From assembly GCA_002429325.1 (NCBI GenBank), contig DIZH01000026.1:14468-54631 (forward strand): DNA of 40,164 nt, in the 5' to 3' direction. This document shows positions 24,236 to 31,222 of this stretch, piece after piece; the first letter of the stretch is position 1; each line of letters begins with the position of its first letter. The notes below the pieces were generated by a model. That model was given only the letters and a program-made list of their open reading frames with translations. It made no database searches and had not been told where the DNA came from. Source of the stretch: Patescibacteria group bacterium UBA6033. GTDB taxonomy: Bacteria > Patescibacteriota > Minisyncoccia > Phycocordibacterales > Phycocordibacteraceae. A program made the translations under genes and the position numbers.

Positions 24236-24275
24236 AAAGAAAAAGCTCGGCACAAAGTGCCGAGCTTTTTCTTTT
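24236..24275 (+). terminator. Intrinsic terminator of folA
   Basis: Stem AAGCTCGGCAC/GTGCCGAGCTT with flanking A and T runs, starting right after the folA stop. Near-symmetric, so it may also act on the minus strand for rplK. Confidence 0.9.
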
Positions 24276-24293
24276 ACAAAACTCTTATTTCAC

Positions 24294-24396
24294 TTCAACC
24301 CACGCATAATTTTCTGTTGAAAATTTGCGCGGGCCCGCCTCGCGCCGTCACCACAAGAGTACTTCAAGTTTCTAATTCGCTCTGCTCATAAGAAAC
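24294..24396. repeat. Structured ~80-bp repeat, distant copy
   Basis: Between the folA terminator and rplK. It holds a TTCAA start, a 7-bp hairpin (AATTTTC TGTT GAAAATT, about 24308-24325), a GCGCG..CGCGC hairpin, and a second TTCAAG at 24363 opening a AAGTTTCT..AGAAACTT stem. Order and hairpins match the tandem units at 29591-29775, with base changes that keep pairing. Confidence 0.6.
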
Positions 24397-24427
24397 TTTG
24401 GTCGCGCGCTCCGGTTCATCAACGTTA

Positions 24428-24850
24428 TTATTTAACGTCGATGCCCATGCTCTGAGCGGTACCGGCGATGAGCCGTGCTGCGGCCTCTGGACTATTAGCG
24501 TTCAAATCAGGCATCTTCTCCTTCACGATAGTCGCAATCATCTCCTTGGTGAGCGTAGCGACTGCTCGCTCCTTCTGAGATTTGCTCGAACCCTTCTCGA
24601 GGCCGACTGCCTTCAAGATAAGCCGTGAAGCCGGCGGATTCTTCATGATGAACGTGAAGGTACGATCGTCGAAGACCGAGAGCTCGATTGGGATGATAGT
24701 TCCCTGCTTGTCCTTCGTCGCCTCGTTGAACTGAGTCACGAACTGACCAATGTTCACGCCGGCAGGACCGAGCGCAGTACCCACAGGAGGCGCAGGCGTA
24801 GCCTTGCCGCCGGGAATCTGAAGTTTTATCTTTTTTACAACTTTAGCCAT
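24428..24850 (-). CDS. rplK: 50S ribosomal protein uL11
   Basis: 140 residues. It forms the GTPase-associated stalk base with 23S rRNA. Diagnostic text is KLQIPGGKATPAPPVGTALG, then GVNIGQFVTQFN and the C-terminal AGTAQSMGIDVK. It lies 17 bp after nusG. rplA (uL1), the usual next gene, is missing here; a repeat region and convergent folA follow instead. Confidence 0.97.
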   Translation of the reverse strand: MAKVVKKIKLQIPGGKATPAPPVGTALGPAGVNIGQFVTQFNEATKDKQGTIIPIELSVFDDRTFTFIMKNPPASRLILKAVGLEKGSSKSQKERAVATLTKEMIATIVKEKMPDLNANSPEAAARLIAGTAQSMGIDVK

Positions 24851-24867
24851 AGTGATGTGACTTTACC

Positions 24868-25515
24868 TTAGAGTTTGCGTATTTGCAAAAAATCGAGCTC
24901 GACAGGGGTTTCGCGACCGAACATCGAGACCATGACTTTCACCTTCCCACGGTCCTCATCTATCTCGCCCACCTTGCCCTCAAGGTCCTTGAACGGCCCG
25001 TCCGCAATGACGATAGGGTCATCTTTCATGAGATCGATGCGATGCTTCGGTGCTTCTGCGGTCATGCGCTTCATCAGCGAGGACACCTCAGATTCTTCCA
25101 TCGGTACTGGTGTGTTCCCTGCCCCGACAAAGCCCGTCACGCGCGGTGTGTTGCGCACGACGAACCATGAATCATCATCGACGATCATGCGTACGAGAAT
25201 ATAGCCTGGATAAATCTTCTCTTCTTCGACGATACGCTTGCCACTCTTCACGCGAATCTTCTTCTCGGTCGGAACGACCACATCAAATATTTTCCCTTCC
25301 ATGCCAAGCGATTCGATGCGCTGCTTCAAATTGCGCTCGACGGCATTCTCATAGCCAGCATAGGTGTGGATGGTGTACCAGCGTGCATCCTCTTTGCGCG
25401 GAGCAGTCTCATCGCGGATTTCCTTGCGAACGGTTGGTGCAATGTCGGCCATGCCGACTTCATTGTCCGCATCCTCCATCTCGATTTCAGTATTCTGAAT
25501 CTGGTTTTCGTCCAT
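24868..25515 (-). CDS. nusG: Transcription termination/antitermination protein NusG
   Basis: 215 residues. An acidic N-terminal extension of about 45 residues is followed by the NGN domain (RWYTIHTYAGYENAVERNLK, then KIYPGYILVRM and TPRVTGFVG) and a C-terminal KOW domain (DDPIVIADGPFKDLEGKVGE). It binds RNA polymerase and couples transcription to translation or Rho. ATG 25515 is preferred; a TTG at 25536 would overlap secE. Lies in the conserved secE-nusG-rplK order. Confidence 0.95.
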   Translation of the reverse strand: MDENQIQNTEIEMEDADNEVGMADIAPTVRKEIRDETAPRKEDARWYTIHTYAGYENAVERNLKQRIESLGMEGKIFDVVVPTEKKIRVKSGKRIVEEEKIYPGYILVRMIVDDDSWFVVRNTPRVTGFVGAGNTPVPMEESEVSSLMKRMTAEAPKHRIDLMKDDPIVIADGPFKDLEGKVGEIDEDRGKVKVMVSMFGRETPVELDFLQIRKL

Positions 25516-25525
25516 AGGAGAGAAA

Positions 25526-25711
25526 TTAACCGCCAATAATACGACTCACGATCGAACCGAAGAGGTAGTCGAGCAGACCGACGAACAGCGCGATGAGCGC
25601 TGCAATGAACACAACCACAAGCGTATGCCCGATTGCGGTACGATTCGTCGGCCACACAATGTGTGTGAACTCTTCGCGAACATGCTTCAAATACGTGAAA
25701 GGTGAGAACAT
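25526..25711 (-). CDS. secE: Preprotein translocase subunit SecE
   Basis: 61 residues, the short single-helix form. The conserved amphipathic stretch is FTYLKHVREEFTHIVWPTNR, followed by one membrane helix (TLVVVFIAALIALFVGLLDYLF). It clamps the SecYEG channel. First gene of secE-nusG-rplK, downstream of two hairpins that end the preceding transcript. Confidence 0.94.
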   Translation of the reverse strand: MFSPFTYLKHVREEFTHIVWPTNRTAIGHTLVVVFIAALIALFVGLLDYLFGSIVSRIIGG

Positions 25712-25741
25712 GGCGAATAGGTGAAATAGGTCCGGTAAATA

Positions 25742-25761
25742 AAAAAGCCCTGCGGGCTTTC
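25742..25761 (-). terminator. Intrinsic terminator upstream of secE
   Basis: Stem AAAGCCC/GGGCTTT with a 3- to 4-nt loop and a T run on the minus strand. It ends the transcript of the SIMPL gene. Confidence 0.8.
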
Positions 25762-25798
25762 AATAAACGCAGTATACTGCAGGCCGAAATATACGTCA

Positions 25799-25831
25799 AC
25801 CGCCCTGGCTGCTGTGCAGCCAGGGCGGTTA
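25799..25831. repeat. GC-rich perfect hairpin after the SIMPL gene
   Basis: 14-bp arms AACCGCCCTGGCTG and complement around a 5-nt loop, with no T run. It is the first of two tandem hairpins downstream of the stop at 25847 and may protect the 3' end. Confidence 0.75.
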
Positions 25832-25846
25832 TGCACACTACGAAGA

Positions 25847-26650
25847 TTAGCGAATCTCGTAGGTAATCGAGACTGTCGCGTTGTACGTATTTTCGCCAGT
25901 TGGCACCGTCGGTGTAGGTGCCGCTTTGTCACTTACCCCTCCTCCTACGCTATAGGCGTACATCGGATAATTTGAACCAGAGGATTCGCTGAAGTTTACA
26001 ACTTTACCGAGATGTACACCGAGCTGGTCGGCAAGCATTCCTGCTTGAGTCCTTGCCTTAACAATCGCATCTGCACGAGCGGCATCATACCCTGCCGTTG
26101 CATCGTCGAGCGCAAAATCAGGACCATTCAAATTCTGAACCTGCAATTTACCGAGACCACCGATAATCGTCCCTACCGCAGAAAGGTCTCTGACAGTTAC
26201 CTGTACTGTTTCCGATACTTGATAGCCAGTGACTTTCGGGGTGCCAGAGTAGGCTGGGCACAGTGCCCCGTTCACGCAGGGATTCGGATATGAGTACTGC
26301 GGACTGATGTTGTAAGAGAGCGTCTTCACATCTTTGTCAGCGACAGACTGTTCTTTGAGATACGCAATTGCCGCGTTTGCTTGTTTGGTTGTGGCTGCCT
26401 GAGCATCAGCAACTGATACGGCTGTATTCTGCACAGTGAATGAAACATGGGCGACATCCGGCGGAAGCGTTGCCTGCCCACTGCCATTGACCGTCACCGT
26501 ATCGGTCGCCGGCACGCCGGGTCGACCGAAATTCTGAGCGATACTTATCGTCTCAGCGAGCAAGAACAAAGCAAGAATACCAAGTGCGCCTATGAGTGCG
26601 ATGCGAACGATGCCGTTATCAAATACTTCGAGAAAAGAGTTGTTGTTCAT
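25847..26650 (-). CDS. SIMPL (DUF541/YggE-like) domain protein, membrane-anchored
   Basis: 267 residues. N-terminal membrane helix (about 15-37), then a SIMPL domain. The opening TDTVTVNGSGQATLPPDVAHVSF and the helix with AQAATTKQANAAIAYLK are typical, as is the region VQVTVRDLSAVGTIIGGL. Studied YggE-type members are periplasmic and linked to oxidative or envelope stress; the biochemical role is unsettled. Two cysteines in NPCVNGALCP could form a disulfide outside the cell. Confidence 0.88.
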   Translation of the reverse strand: MNNNSFLEVFDNGIVRIALIGALGILALFLLAETISIAQNFGRPGVPATDTVTVNGSGQATLPPDVAHVSFTVQNTAVSVADAQAATTKQANAAIAYLKEQSVADKDVKTLSYNISPQYSYPNPCVNGALCPAYSGTPKVTGYQVSETVQVTVRDLSAVGTIIGGLGKLQVQNLNGPDFALDDATAGYDAARADAIVKARTQAGMLADQLGVHLGKVVNFSESSGSNYPMYAYSVGGGVSDKAAPTPTVPTGENTYNATVSITYEIR

Positions 26651-26699
26651 AAGTTATTCCATTATGAGTAATACGCTGAGCAGTATACCACTGTATGTG

Positions 26700-27347
26700 T
26701 TACTGCCCCTGCAGCGTCGAGAGGAGTTTCAGCAATGCGGCGTGGGCTGGCAGTGCTGACTGATTGAGATTAGGGTCAGTCCACCCTGTGACATTCATAT
26801 CAACCGCATCGAAGCGCAGCACATCGGTGCTACGCGCGAGGTAATACGACGTATCAACTACTCCTTCAAAGCGCTCAACGGTCGCGACCGTGAAGCGATG
26901 GGAGCCGAGCACGGTAGAGGTGAATGAGGTCGCACCTACCGGCATGCCAGACGCGCCACTAATAGCCGTCTGCTGGATGACTGCTAGTGCTGTCGAAGAT
27001 GCCTCGATTGAGTAGCGCCGAATAATGATGTTGGCATCGCCCGTTGACGAAGCATTCGCGGGCAGTGTATACGCCGCGACACTCTGATCATCGGGCAAAG
27101 CCATGTCGCCGAACCCAGTAGGGACCGCAAATGCTACGTTAATGCTCGCAAGCGACACATTCGGAGGCGGGCACGCTGGAAACGTGCATGAGTTCCCCGT
27201 TCGCGAAACCGAAGTCCCGTCTGGACACACTTCCGCATCGAGCGGGCACGCGACCGGCTGGAGCGGGTGCTCGACCGCGTTGCGATATACCAACCCACCG
27301 ACACCAAGAAGAATAATGAGTAGAACCCCGAGGAAAAGGCTTTTCAT
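26700..27347 (-). CDS. Membrane-anchored hypothetical with small Cys-rich motif
   Basis: 215 residues. One N-terminal membrane helix is followed by a four-cysteine motif (CPLDAEVCPDG then CTFPACPPP), similar to short Cys-rich stretches often found behind the anchor in Parcubacteria proteins. The rest is an unrecognised beta-rich domain (about 70-215) exposed outside. A TAGAGT box lies 6 nt before the ATG. Function unknown. Confidence 0.75.
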   Translation of the reverse strand: MKSLFLGVLLIILLGVGGLVYRNAVEHPLQPVACPLDAEVCPDGTSVSRTGNSCTFPACPPPNVSLASINVAFAVPTGFGDMALPDDQSVAAYTLPANASSTGDANIIIRRYSIEASSTALAVIQQTAISGASGMPVGATSFTSTVLGSHRFTVATVERFEGVVDTSYYLARSTDVLRFDAVDMNVTGWTDPNLNQSALPAHAALLKLLSTLQGQ

Positions 27348-27353
27348 ATGTAT

Positions 27354-27359
27354 ACTCTA
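27354..27359 (-). promoter_or_regulatory. -10 box of the 26700-27347 gene, leaderless type
   Basis: Minus strand TAGAGT, then ATACAT (6 nt), then ATG 27347. Confidence 0.45.
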
Positions 27360-27388
27360 TCACGCACGTTTTCCTTGGCACACGGGGT

Positions 27389-28093
27389 TCAAGTATTAGA
27401 ACCAATTACCTTGAGATTTAATCGGATCCCTTTTACAAGTAGGGGCAGGCTGGCAACACTTGAAATGACGTCGCGAACGCCAAGCTGTTCCGCTTCTTCT
27501 TTGGTTAACTGCCCTGTAAGAACAACGATGGGTCGTACCTCTGCCGCCTGTGCCATGAGCACGTCAGTTGAGGCGTCTCCCACCATAAGTGCCTCAGAGG
27601 AAGACACATTAAAATCTTTGAGGAGCTTCAAGAGCATGTCGGGATAGGGTTTGCCGCGACCAGGATCAAGGAGCTCCGAACTTGAGATGATGGAAGAAAA
27701 AATGCCCTCCATGTCAAAGTGTGGGATTAGCCGCTCTTTCAACGATACTGCATTCATGCCCGTTGCGATGGCGAGTTTATAATCGTCTTTTAACATGAGT
27801 AGAGCCTCTTTAGCTCCTGTAATAAGCGAGAGATGCTGGAAAAAGAAATCGGACGAGACGAGCCGTTCGTACGAATGAACAACATCAGTGAGCTTTGTGT
27901 GACCTATGCCGATAATACTCTCAATGACGAGACGGTGAGGTCTTCCCCAAAGTGCTCGAACCTGCTTCTCTACAGTGTCTAAATCAACCTCGATACCGTG
28001 CTCTTTGATTGCTGCTGCATAGGTGGCGTAGTACGCCTCAGAGGAACCCTGAACAATACAGTCGTCCCAATCAAATACAATGAGCTTAAGCAT
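27389..28093 (-). CDS. HAD family hydrolase (phosphoglycolate phosphatase-like)
   Basis: 234 residues. HAD motif I is FDWDDCIVQGS (nucleophile and acid-base Asp), motif II is the IATGMN region, motif III Lys is in PGRGKPYPDM, and motif IV is MVGDASTDVLMA. The cap lies between residues 15 and 85. It should remove phosphate from a small metabolite, but the substrate is unknown. It ends near 27389 with the preceding gene's promoter in the short gap. A TACAAT box lies 8 nt before the ATG. Confidence 0.88.
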   Translation of the reverse strand: MLKLIVFDWDDCIVQGSSEAYYATYAAAIKEHGIEVDLDTVEKQVRALWGRPHRLVIESIIGIGHTKLTDVVHSYERLVSSDFFFQHLSLITGAKEALLMLKDDYKLAIATGMNAVSLKERLIPHFDMEGIFSSIISSSELLDPGRGKPYPDMLLKLLKDFNVSSSEALMVGDASTDVLMAQAAEVRPIVVLTGQLTKEEAEQLGVRDVISSVASLPLLVKGIRLNLKVIGSNT

Positions 28094-28142
28094 GTGAGTG
28101 CATTGTATCAGCCTCTAGTAAGGACTAGAATAAGATGAAAGT

Positions 28143-28463
28143 ATGTTAATAAAGTTCGTACTCATTGGTATTGGAATAGCCTTAGGAGATGTGCTCATGA
28201 AAAGTTGGGCAAATTATCAATACTCTTTGCAAGGAGTTGGCTTGGTGATTTTTTTAAGTGCAGTAGGTGCTTATGTGACGAGTCTTACTTACTACGGTTT
28301 ACAACTTCGCATAACGAATTTCAGTGTCGCTACCATCTTGCCAATTGTTACTAACGCTCTCGTCATCTTGATGATAACGCTTTTTTACTATCATCAACCG
28401 TTATCCATAAAACAGTGGTTAGGTGCATTTTTAGGCATGTGCGCTGTCGTTCTTCTGCGTTAG
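28143..28463 (+). CDS. Small four-helix transporter-like protein (DMT/SMR type)
   Basis: 106 residues with four predicted membrane helices, the layout of small multidrug-resistance and half-EamA proteins (LQLRITNFSVATILPIVTNAL, then KQWLGAFLGMCAVVLL). Such proteins usually work as dimers; the substrate is unknown. Base composition is more AT-rich than the ribosomal and synthetase genes around it, which may mean recent gain. It is followed by its own terminator. Confidence 0.75.
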   Translation: MLIKFVLIGIGIALGDVLMKSWANYQYSLQGVGLVIFLSAVGAYVTSLTYYGLQLRITNFSVATILPIVTNALVILMITLFYYHQPLSIKQWLGAFLGMCAVVLLR

Positions 28464-28528
28464 ACCTAAACAGGTTTGAACATCCCCTTCCTAGCAGGGT
28501 AAGTCTACTTATTACAGTGTCGGGGCTG

Positions 28529-28556
28529 AAACCTTCTTTCAAAAAGAGGTTCTTTT
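28529..28556 (+). terminator. Probable terminator of the 28143-28463 gene
   Basis: Imperfect stem AAACCTTCTTT/AAAGAGGTT followed by CTTTT on the plus strand, about 65 nt after the stop. Confidence 0.6.
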
Positions 28557-28573
28557 GCTGAAAATCAATGTTG

Positions 28574-28646
28574 GGCGGCTACAGAGAATTGAACTCTGAT
28601 CGAGAGCTCCACAAGCTCCAGTGTTAACCGTTACACCATAGCCGCC
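28574..28646 (-). tRNA. tRNA-His (anticodon GTG)
   Basis: Full cloverleaf with anticodon loop TTGTGGA in stem GGAGC/GCTCT. It carries the extra G-1 opposite C73, the identity mark of tRNA-His. Acceptor GCGGCTA pairs with TAGCCGC. CCA is not encoded. Confidence 0.93.
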
Positions 28647-28700
28647 ATGCTTCGCACTTGATTGTTATAGCAGAAATTGTGCCTTCCGCGAAGGCCTTTC

Positions 28701-29234
28701 TTAGTACTTCGGATTCTCCTCAGCAACACCTGCGAGATGATTTGCAAGACGTGCGAGCGCAAACAAGAGCGACGAAAGCCGGTTCATATACGCCTTCGTC
28801 GCCGGCGGTATCTCGCGCGCACCAACCTCATGAACAGCAATGAGCCTCCGCTCGGCTCGGCGCGCGAGTGTCCGCGCGACATCAAGCAGCGCCGAAAGCT
28901 CGGTCCCGCCGGCGATGGAGAATCCCTTCAAGGGCGGTATCTCTTTTTCTATCGCGTTTACGATAGCTTCAATCTCTTGCACTGCATTCTCGTGCACTTT
29001 CTTATCAGCTCCTGCGACTTCCGCCTGAATGATGAAAAGTGTTTCCTGTGTCTCGCGAATAATACGTGCAATCCGCTCTGTTCCTGTTGCGCGCATCTTC
29101 ACAAACCCAAGAAATGCATTGAGCTCGTCGAGCGCGCCAAGCGCCTCAGGAAGTTCGGACGATTTCGAGATGCGCTGCTGGTCACAACCGAATACCTTGG
29201 TTGTGCCACCGTCGCCCTTACCCGTATAAAGCAT
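28701..29234 (-). CDS. PduO-type ATP:cob(I)alamin adenosyltransferase
   Basis: 177 residues, all-helical trimeric enzyme that makes adenosylcobalamin from cob(I)alamin and ATP. The N-terminal ATP loop GKGDGGTTKVFG is clear, as are SSELPEALGALDELNAFLG and DVARTLARRAERRLIAV. No cobalamin synthesis or cobalamin-using enzyme lies in this window; a class II ribonucleotide reductase elsewhere would be a likely user. A TATACT box (29243-29248) lies 8 nt before the ATG. Confidence 0.93.
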   Translation of the reverse strand: MLYTGKGDGGTTKVFGCDQQRISKSSELPEALGALDELNAFLGFVKMRATGTERIARIIRETQETLFIIQAEVAGADKKVHENAVQEIEAIVNAIEKEIPPLKGFSIAGGTELSALLDVARTLARRAERRLIAVHEVGAREIPPATKAYMNRLSSLLFALARLANHLAGVAEENPKY

Positions 29235-29268
29235 ATATGGCTAGTATACAGCCCCGTTTGTGGGGCTA

Positions 29269-29297
29269 TTGACTTTACTGAATAGGTGTGTAATAAT
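29269..29297 (+). promoter_or_regulatory. Canonical sigma-70 promoter of the 54-residue gene
   Basis: TTGACT (29269-29274) and AATAAT (29292-29297) with a 17-nt spacer. It is the one clear two-box promoter with a leader in this window. A GCCCC..GGGGC hairpin (29250-29267) lies just upstream, between it and the divergent adenosyltransferase promoter. Confidence 0.7.
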
Positions 29298-29320
29298 GGA
29301 AGCAGAAAGGAGGCAGTACT

Positions 29321-29485
29321 ATGTACTACCAAAAACGTAATCCCTACCCCACCGACTGGTGGGGCGAGAAGATCTTGTGGGGAATCAGCCGGAACGCTCT
29401 GGCTTTGATTCTCATCTGCCTGGTGCTCGCTGTTGCCTACGGCAGCATGAACTGGGACTGGGTCTTCGGACTCCGCACCAAGTGA
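29321..29485 (+). CDS. 54-residue single-helix membrane peptide
   Basis: ATG at 29321 to TGA at 29485. The product starts MYYQKRNPYPTDWWGEKI, has one membrane helix (about residues 26-41, ALALILICLVLAVAYG) and ends MNWDWVFGLRTK. It is rich in Trp and Tyr. It has a textbook AGGAGG Shine-Dalgarno 8 nt before the ATG, a strong -35/-10 promoter and a long GC-rich terminator, so it is likely well expressed. Function is unknown; a small membrane-complex subunit or regulator is possible. Confidence 0.8.
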   Translation: MYYQKRNPYPTDWWGEKILWGISRNALALILICLVLAVAYGSMNWDWVFGLRTK

Positions 29486-29499
29486 TTGACTCAGGCCGC

Positions 29500-29540
29500 A
29501 AGGGCTCGGAACGCATCGTTCCGAGCCCTTTGTATTTTTA
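29500..29540 (+). terminator. Strong intrinsic terminator of the 54-residue gene
   Basis: 14-bp stem AAGGGCTCGGAACG with its complement, 3-nt loop, then TGTATTTTTA on the plus strand. Confidence 0.9.
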
Positions 29541-29558
29541 TACAAGAGAGATGATTGT

Positions 29559-29775
29559 CCAGGAGAGGCTTGGCCAAGCGCTCACTCGTCTTCAAGTCCT
29601 GGTCTTGGCCACGGATAATTTTCTGCTTAAAATTTCCTCGGCCTCGGCTCGGCCCGTTGGCCTCCGGCTTTCAAGTCCTCAGGCTTGGTCACGCATAAAT
29701 CTCTGCTGAGATTTTGCGCGACCCCGGCTCGCGCCGACGCGCTGCGCCCTTCAAGTCCTCTCCTGTTGGCCATGC
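29559..29775. repeat. Tandem ~80-bp structured repeat with tRNA-like inverted ends
   Basis: Two full units (29591-29669 and 29670-29749) and a partial third (from 29750), each opening TTCAAGTCCT. Each unit has a CAAG..CTTG stem and an AT-rich hairpin centred on TGCT whose stem bases change in pairs between units, then a GC-rich segment. The outer ends are inverted (CAGGAGAGG-CTTG at 29560; CAAG-TCCTCTCCTG at 29752) and match the T-arm end of tRNA-Leu at 29804-29885. No coding frame of note lies inside. Confidence 0.75.
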
Positions 29776-29800
29776 AAAAACCGGCCTAAGCCGGTTTTCC
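29776..29800 (-). terminator. Terminator of tRNA-Leu(GAG)
   Basis: Stem AAAACCGGC/GCCGGTTTT with a 4-nt loop and a T run on the minus strand, 4 nt after the tRNA 3' end. Confidence 0.85.
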
Positions 29801-29803
29801 ATG

Positions 29804-29885
29804 TGCCCAGGAGAGGACTTGAACCTCCACGTCTTGCGACATATGCACCTCAAGCATACGTGTTTACCAATTACACCACCTGGGC
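29804..29885 (-). tRNA. tRNA-Leu (anticodon GAG)
   Basis: Class II tRNA with long variable arm. Acceptor GCCCAGG/CTTGGGC-type pairing ends at A73; D-arm GTGTAATTGGTAAACAC; anticodon loop CTTGAGG gives GAG (Leu CUC/CUU). T-arm GGAGGTTCAAGTCCTCTCC. CCA is not encoded. Confidence 0.92.
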
Positions 29886-29913
29886 AGGTGTGAACACTAT
29901 ACCCTCCCGCGGA

Positions 29914-30426
29914 CTATGCCGCCACTTCTTCTTTTGCTTCCTCCACTACTGGAGCTGTCTCGGCCACCACTTCTGCTTCGATTGCAGCAACTGCCTCCGC
30001 TTCTGCTGGAGTAATTGTCTCATCGCTCTTAAGGTGGAGCATGCGTGCGTTGCGGAGCTGGCGACGAACCGCCTTCGCTGCCTTCTCACGGATGAAGTAG
30101 AGCTTCGAGCGGCGGACCTTCGAGCGCTTCACGATTTCGATAGAGTCGATAGAAGGAGTGTAGAGCGGGAACGTCTTCTCGACGCCGACGCCTGAGATAG
30201 TCGCGCGGACGGTAAACATCGCGCCGCTCTCGGTGCCGTGCTTAGTCGAAAGGACCAATCCCTCAAACGTCTGCTTGCGGGTGTTTTTGGTGACTTTTTC
30301 CTTCTTGTCGGCGCCCTTACCCTTCTTGAGTTCGACAATCTTCTGGACGACACGGACCGTGTCACCCGCGCGAATACCGAGGGCGGCGCGCCCTTCAGCG
30401 TTGACTGGAGTTATAACCTTCTGCAT
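29914..30426 (-). CDS. rplS: 50S ribosomal protein bL19
   Basis: 170 residues, longer than the usual 115. The core matches L19: GDTVRVVQKIVE, TFEGLVLSTKHG, FTVRATISGVGVEKTFPLY and KRSKVRRSKLYFIREK. It sits at the 30S-50S interface. The extra length is a lysine-rich loop (about 37-50) and a C-terminal Ala/Glu tail of about 45 residues. A TACAGT box lies 9 nt before the ATG, and a perfect hairpin lies upstream. Confidence 0.95.
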   Translation of the reverse strand: MQKVITPVNAEGRAALGIRAGDTVRVVQKIVELKKGKGADKKEKVTKNTRKQTFEGLVLSTKHGTESGAMFTVRATISGVGVEKTFPLYTPSIDSIEIVKRSKVRRSKLYFIREKAAKAVRRQLRNARMLHLKSDETITPAEAEAVAAIEAEVVAETAPVVEEAKEEVAA

Positions 30427-30444
30427 ATGACGCGAACTGTAGCA

Positions 30445-30485
30445 TGGCCAGCACTAAAAGCAAAATTTCCTTTTAGTGCTGGCCA
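30445..30485. repeat. Perfect 16-bp hairpin between the pseudouridine synthase gene and rplS
   Basis: Arms TGGCCAGCACTAAAAG (30445-30460) and its complement (30470-30485) around a 9-nt loop. No T run follows on the minus strand. It shares the CAGCACTAA core with the arms at 36882-36953. Confidence 0.8.
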
Positions 30486-30491
30486 CGCGTC

Positions 30492-31202
30492 TTACTCGAG
30501 AGCAAATTCCTGGGCGGCCTGAGGGAAATGACGGATGGCTGGAGCGAGATCGGTGGGAATGGGCGCGATGATGATTGTGCGGCCGCCGGAGGGCAACGGA
30601 AGGTCGAGAGAATAGGCATGGAGGCCGAGCCGCGTGAGGCCGAGCGCGAGTTCCTTTCCAGGCGCATAGAGGACATCGCCGATGATAGGGTGATGAATTG
30701 CCTTCAGATGCACACGTATCTGGTGGGTGCGGCCAGTCTCAGGGCTTACGCTAAGAAGAGAGAATGGTCCGGCTTCACCCAACACCACAAAGCGAGTAAG
30801 CGCTTCGCGCAATCGTCCTTTTGCTTTCGGTTGAGCGCTCCTGAGTCGGAAATCTTTCCGGGATCGGCCGATATCGAAATCGATGACGCCTTTCTTCTCT
30901 TTGAGCGTGCCGTACACGAAAGCGAGATATGACTTATGCACCTCTCTGTCGTGGAATGCTTTCCGTAGAAATTCATACGCCGCAGGATTTTTCGCGAAGA
31001 CCAGCACCCCGGACGTATCGCGGTCGAGCCGATGCACATAGCCTCTCTGGAGAGGCTCGCTCGTTCCCTTTTCCGGGTAGTGTTCGAGAAACCAGTCCTC
31101 TGCCGTTGGTTCTTCGGTCCGGCCATCAGTGTGCGTGATAAGTCCTGCAGGTTTCGCAACCGCAACGACGTCCGCATCTTCGTAGAGAATGGGGAGTGCC
31201 AT
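30492..31202 (-). CDS. RluA-family pseudouridine synthase
   Basis: 236 residues, converting uridine to pseudouridine in rRNA or tRNA. Catalytic Asp is in the signature HRLDRDTSGVLVFAK; PETGRTHQIRVHLKAIHHPIIGD is the typical C-terminal motif. No S4 domain precedes the catalytic domain, as in RluA/TruC-like members. The target base cannot be assigned. It follows uppS by 20 bp on the same strand. Confidence 0.93.
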   Translation of the reverse strand: MALPILYEDADVVAVAKPAGLITHTDGRTEEPTAEDWFLEHYPEKGTSEPLQRGYVHRLDRDTSGVLVFAKNPAAYEFLRKAFHDREVHKSYLAFVYGTLKEKKGVIDFDIGRSRKDFRLRSAQPKAKGRLREALTRFVVLGEAGPFSLLSVSPETGRTHQIRVHLKAIHHPIIGDVLYAPGKELALGLTRLGLHAYSLDLPLPSGGRTIIIAPIPTDLAPAIRHFPQAAQEFALE

Positions 31203-31222
31203 GCCTCTACCGTAGCACTACA

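Noticed and set aside
23687..24253. N-terminal extension of the dUTPase-like gene running antisense through folA
   Set aside because: The extension overlaps a real gene, has no family similarity, and the true start at 23686 has a -10 box 6 nt upstream.
29591..29775. Possible short CRISPR array, because of the regular ~80-bp period
   Set aside because: The units are repeats along their whole length with internal hairpins. There are no unique spacers between identical short repeats and no cas genes.
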